A stretch of 60,449 bases of DNA from Sphingobacteriaceae bacterium. GTDB lineage: Bacteria > Bacillota > Sulfobacillia > Thermaerobacterales > RSA17. The stretch spans positions 1-60,449 of the forward strand of contig DATGRI010000063.1 of NCBI GenBank assembly GCA_035303785.1, read 5' to 3'. Every line of letters starts with the position of its first letter. Within the stretch, counting starts at the first letter, position 1. The notes beneath the pieces are model-generated. The model was given only the letters and a program-made list of their open reading frames with translations, had not been told where the DNA came from and ran no database searches. The position numbers were made by a program, and so were the translations under genes. This document shows positions 58,376 to 60,449 of this stretch, in pieces.

Positions 58376-59854
58376 ATGGCTCCCGGGAAAGTTCGCGTTC
58401 GGTTCGCCCCTTCGCCCACCGGCTACCTCCACGTAGGCGGTGCCCGCACGGCGTTGTTCAACTGGCTCTTTGCCCGCCGCCATGGCGGCGCCTTCATCCT
58501 GCGCTTTGAAGATACCGATGTGGAGCGTTCCCGCGAGGAACTGGTGGCCCCCATGCTGGAAACCTTGCGCTGGCTGGGGTTGGAGTGGGATGAAGGCCCC
58601 GAGGTGGGCGGCCCGGTGGGGCCCTATTTCCAATCCCAGCGCCTGGATCTCTACCGGGAGGCGGCGGCGCGGCTGGAAGAAGCGGGCCGGGCCTACCGCT
58701 GCTACTGCACGCCGGAAGAACTGGCTGCCAAGCGGGAAGAGGCCCAGCGCCAGGGCCGGTCTTTCCGCTATCCCGGCACCTGCCGGAACCTAACGCCTGA
58801 GGAGCGGACCGCCAAGGAAGGGGAGGGCCTCCCTTACGCCCTGCGGCTGGTGACGCCGGACTCGGGGGAAGTGGTGGTGAAGGACCTGATCCACGGCGAC
58901 GTAACCTTCCCCCAGGATTCCTTCGACGATTTCATCATTATGCGGCGGGACGGCATCCCCACCTACAACTTCGCCGTGGTGGTGGACGACCATTTGATGG
59001 GCATCACCCACGTGATCCGGGCCGACGAGCACTTGTCCAACACGCCCCGGCAGATTTTGGCCTACGAGGCCTTGGGCCACGAGCCGCCGGCCTTCGCCCA
59101 TGTGCCCATGGTCCTGGCGCCCGACCGGTCCAAGCTGAGCAAGCGCCACGGCGCTGTGGCGGTGGAAGAGTTCCGCCAGGCCGGGTATCGTCCCGAGGCC
59201 ATCATCAATTACCTGGCCCTGCTGGGCTGGTCTCCCGGCGACGACCGGGAAATCATGCCGGTGGACGAGATGGTGTCCCTGTTCTCCTTGGAGCGGGTCA
59301 GCCGGACCGCCGCCGTCTACGACGTGGACAAGCTCGCCTGGATGAACGGCCAGTACCTGCGCCTGCTGCCCCTGGAGGAGATCGTGGCCGCGGCGCTCCC
59401 CTGGTTCAAGGAAAAGGGCTTGGACGTGGAAGAGGATCCCCGCCTGCCCCGCATTGTGGACGCGGTGCGGCAGCGGGTGCGGACCCTGGCGGAACTGGCC
59501 GACAACTCCGTATACTTCTTCCGGGACGTGGAGGAGTACGATCCCGAAGGGGTGCGCAAGCGGTTTGACCCGCCCGGCACCGATGAGCTGCTGCTGCTGG
59601 CGGCGGAAAAGCTGCGGGATTTGACTCCTTTTAATGAAGAAACTATTGAAAAGGTTTATCGGGATTTGTGCCAAGAGCAGGGCATCGGCACCGGGCGGCT
59701 CTTTCATCCCACCCGGCTGGCCCTGACGGGGCGCACCGTCGGCCCCAGCTTGTTTGAAATCATGGCCCTCCTGGGCCGGGAAGCATGCGTAGACCGCCTG
59801 GAGCGGGCGGCCGCTTTCATTAAAGAACGGGCCGGCGGCCCGGGAGCATCTTAA
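58376..59854 (+). CDS. gltX: Glutamyl-tRNA synthetase
   Basis: GluRS charges tRNA-Glu (and, when non-discriminating, tRNA-Gln). The 492-residue product starts MAPGKVRVRFAPSPTGYLHV, has the HIGH-type motif HVGG at 19-22, a CYC zinc-site pair (109 and 111), KLSKR at 253-257 and the C-terminal anticodon-binding helices. The ATG at 58376 is set by GGTGGAGGT upstream. tRNA-Gln and tRNA-Glu genes follow directly, so a role in charging both is possible, but no GatCAB gene is in the window. Confidence 0.96.
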   Translation: MAPGKVRVRFAPSPTGYLHVGGARTALFNWLFARRHGGAFILRFEDTDVERSREELVAPMLETLRWLGLEWDEGPEVGGPVGPYFQSQRLDLYREAAARLEEAGRAYRCYCTPEELAAKREEAQRQGRSFRYPGTCRNLTPEERTAKEGEGLPYALRLVTPDSGEVVVKDLIHGDVTFPQDSFDDFIIMRRDGIPTYNFAVVVDDHLMGITHVIRADEHLSNTPRQILAYEALGHEPPAFAHVPMVLAPDRSKLSKRHGAVAVEEFRQAGYRPEAIINYLALLGWSPGDDREIMPVDEMVSLFSLERVSRTAAVYDVDKLAWMNGQYLRLLPLEEIVAAALPWFKEKGLDVEEDPRLPRIVDAVRQRVRTLAELADNSVYFFRDVEEYDPEGVRKRFDPPGTDELLLLAAEKLRDLTPFNEETIEKVYRDLCQEQGIGTGRLFHPTRLALTGRTVGPSLFEIMALLGREACVDRLERAAAFIKERAGGPGAS

Positions 59855-59858
59855 AGCA

Positions 59859-59887
59859 TTGCACGGCCGCCGGGCCCATGCTAAAAT
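59859..59887 (+). promoter_or_regulatory. Promoter for tRNA-Gln and tRNA-Glu
   Basis: TTGCAC (59859-59864), a 17-base spacer and TAAAAT (59882-59887), with TGC directly before the -10. It begins just after the gltX stop codon. Confidence 0.65.
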
Positions 59888-59920
59888 AGTCGACGCATCC
59901 TGCTTTGGATGCCAGCCCAC

Positions 59921-59991
59921 TGGGGAGTAGTGTAACGGTAACACGACTGACTCTGGATCAGTTATTCCAGGTTCGAATCCTGGCTCCCCAG
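59921..59991 (+). tRNA. tRNA-Gln (CTG)
   Basis: The acceptor TGGGGAG pairs with CTCCCCA, and stem ACTGA/TCAGT holds loop CTCTGGA (anticodon CTG). It is 71 bases and CCA is not encoded. Confidence 0.93.
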
Positions 59992-60000
59992 CAAAAACTT

Positions 60001-60073
60001 GGGGGTATCGTCTAGAGGCCTAGGATACCGCCCTCTCAAGGCGGAGACACGGGTTCGAATCCCGTTACCCCTA
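60001..60073 (+). tRNA. tRNA-Glu (CTC)
   Basis: The acceptor GGGGGTA pairs with TACCCCT (one G-T pair at the end), and stem CCGCC/GGCGG holds loop CTCTCAA (anticodon CTC). CCA is not encoded. A weak hairpin with CTGCC/GGCAG follows at 60081-60093, then six T at 60107-60112. Confidence 0.92.
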
Positions 60074-60120
60074 CAACGGGCTGCCTTTGGCAGTACCCGC
60101 GGACTCTTTTTTCAGCCCGC

Positions 60121-60149
60121 TTGACACCACAATGGTGCGATGCTAGCAT
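60121..60149 (+). promoter_or_regulatory. rRNA operon promoter
   Basis: A perfect TTGACA (60121-60126), a 17-base spacer and TAGCAT (60144-60149), with TGC before the -10, about 160 bases before the 16S rRNA. The leader 60150-60312 contains TTGAAAACTGAACA, a motif common in Bacillota rRNA leaders. Confidence 0.75.
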
Positions 60150-60312
60150 ATGAGTCCGGTTGCGCCCCTTAGGGGGCGTACTGCTCGGCTGGACCTTGAA
60201 AACTGAACAGCATGATGGAGCCTTGCACAACTGCCTGCTGTTTTCGGCGGGCAGGCCGTTAACAAGCGGACGAACTTTCTGTGGGCAGCTTCGGCTGCTC
60301 AGTCTGAAAAGA

Positions 60313-60449
60313 CTACACGGAGAGTTTGATCCTGGCTCAGGACGAACGCTGGCGGCGTGCCTCACACATGCAAGTCGTGCGGGGTGCATGTTCGGAAGCC
60401 TTCGGGCGGAAGAGCATGGACCTAGCGGCGGACGGGTGAGTAACACGTG
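60313..60449 (+). rRNA. rrs: 16S ribosomal RNA, 5' end (continues beyond the window)
   Basis: The segment AGAGTTTGATCCTGGCTCAG (60321-60340), followed by GACGAACGCTGGCGGCGTGC and ACACATGCAAGTCG, and the GGGTGAGTAACACGTG near the end, are the conserved 16S start. The mature 5' end is placed about 8 bases before AGAGTTTGAT by analogy. Only the first 137 bases lie in the window, too few to place the lineage. Confidence 0.97.

Noticed and set aside
60036-60446. Minus-strand open frame across the tRNA-Glu and 16S rRNA start
   Set aside because: It runs through stable RNA genes and cannot be a protein gene.

Overview
The window looks like the replication-origin region of a high-GC, endospore-forming member of the Bacillota. 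Three things support this: the conserved block rpmH-rnpA-yidD-yidC-jag-rsmG-noc-parA-parB on one side and dnaA-dnaN-yaaA-recF-gyrB-gyrA on the other; spore-linked genes (yyaC, bofA, yaaL-type DUF2508, yqhV, spoIIIJ/jag-type, a Gmad2-type lipoprotein); and a large Bacillus-type SRP RNA. Alternative starts (GTG, TTG) placed by strong Shine-Dalgarno sites are very common. The exact lineage cannot be fixed from the ~137 bases of 16S rRNA at the right edge. Genes left of about 21.9 kb are almost all on the minus strand and those to the right mostly on the plus strand, as expected for transcription away from oriC.

Left arm (1-21.9 kb): the start of purA, then dnaB, rplI, yybS, a MazG-like gene, rpsR-ssb-rpsF, DUF951, mscS, cvpA, three less familiar membrane or exported proteins, and yyaC. 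A complete branched-chain (LIV) type ABC transporter (livK-H-M-G-F) follows, then a lipid kinase, parB, parA with a parS site, noc, rsmG, jag, yidC, yidD, rnpA and rpmH. mnmE and mnmG, which usually sit between jag and rsmG, are absent here.

Origin and replication block (21.9-32 kb): DnaA boxes upstream of dnaA, a second box cluster with a DnaA-trio-like unwinding element between dnaA and dnaN, then dnaN, yaaA, recF, a DciA-like (DUF721) protein with an added zinc finger, gyrB, three perfect DnaA boxes, and gyrA. After gyrA come archease and RtcB (RNA ligation), mtnA and serS.

Accessory right arm (36.4-52.6 kb): tRNA genes, yqhV, a small ParB-fold gene, an orphan LytTR response regulator, and a long regulatory gap. 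Next is an operon of two class III CoA-transferase subunits, three small uncharacterised proteins (two rich in Cys pairs), an acyl-CoA ligase and another small protein, facing an OFA-type MFS transporter. A second complete LIV-type ABC transporter follows. Together these look like an uptake and CoA-activation module for an unidentified carboxylic acid. This is the least explained part of the window.

Right end (52.6-60.4 kb): tRNA-Arg(CCT), tadA, tRNA-Ser(CGA), a lipoprotein, tRNA-Ser(GGA), SRP RNA, dnaX, ebfC, recR, yaaL, bofA, gltX, tRNA-Gln, tRNA-Glu and the start of an rRNA operon. All four serine tRNA anticodon types occur in the window, near serS.
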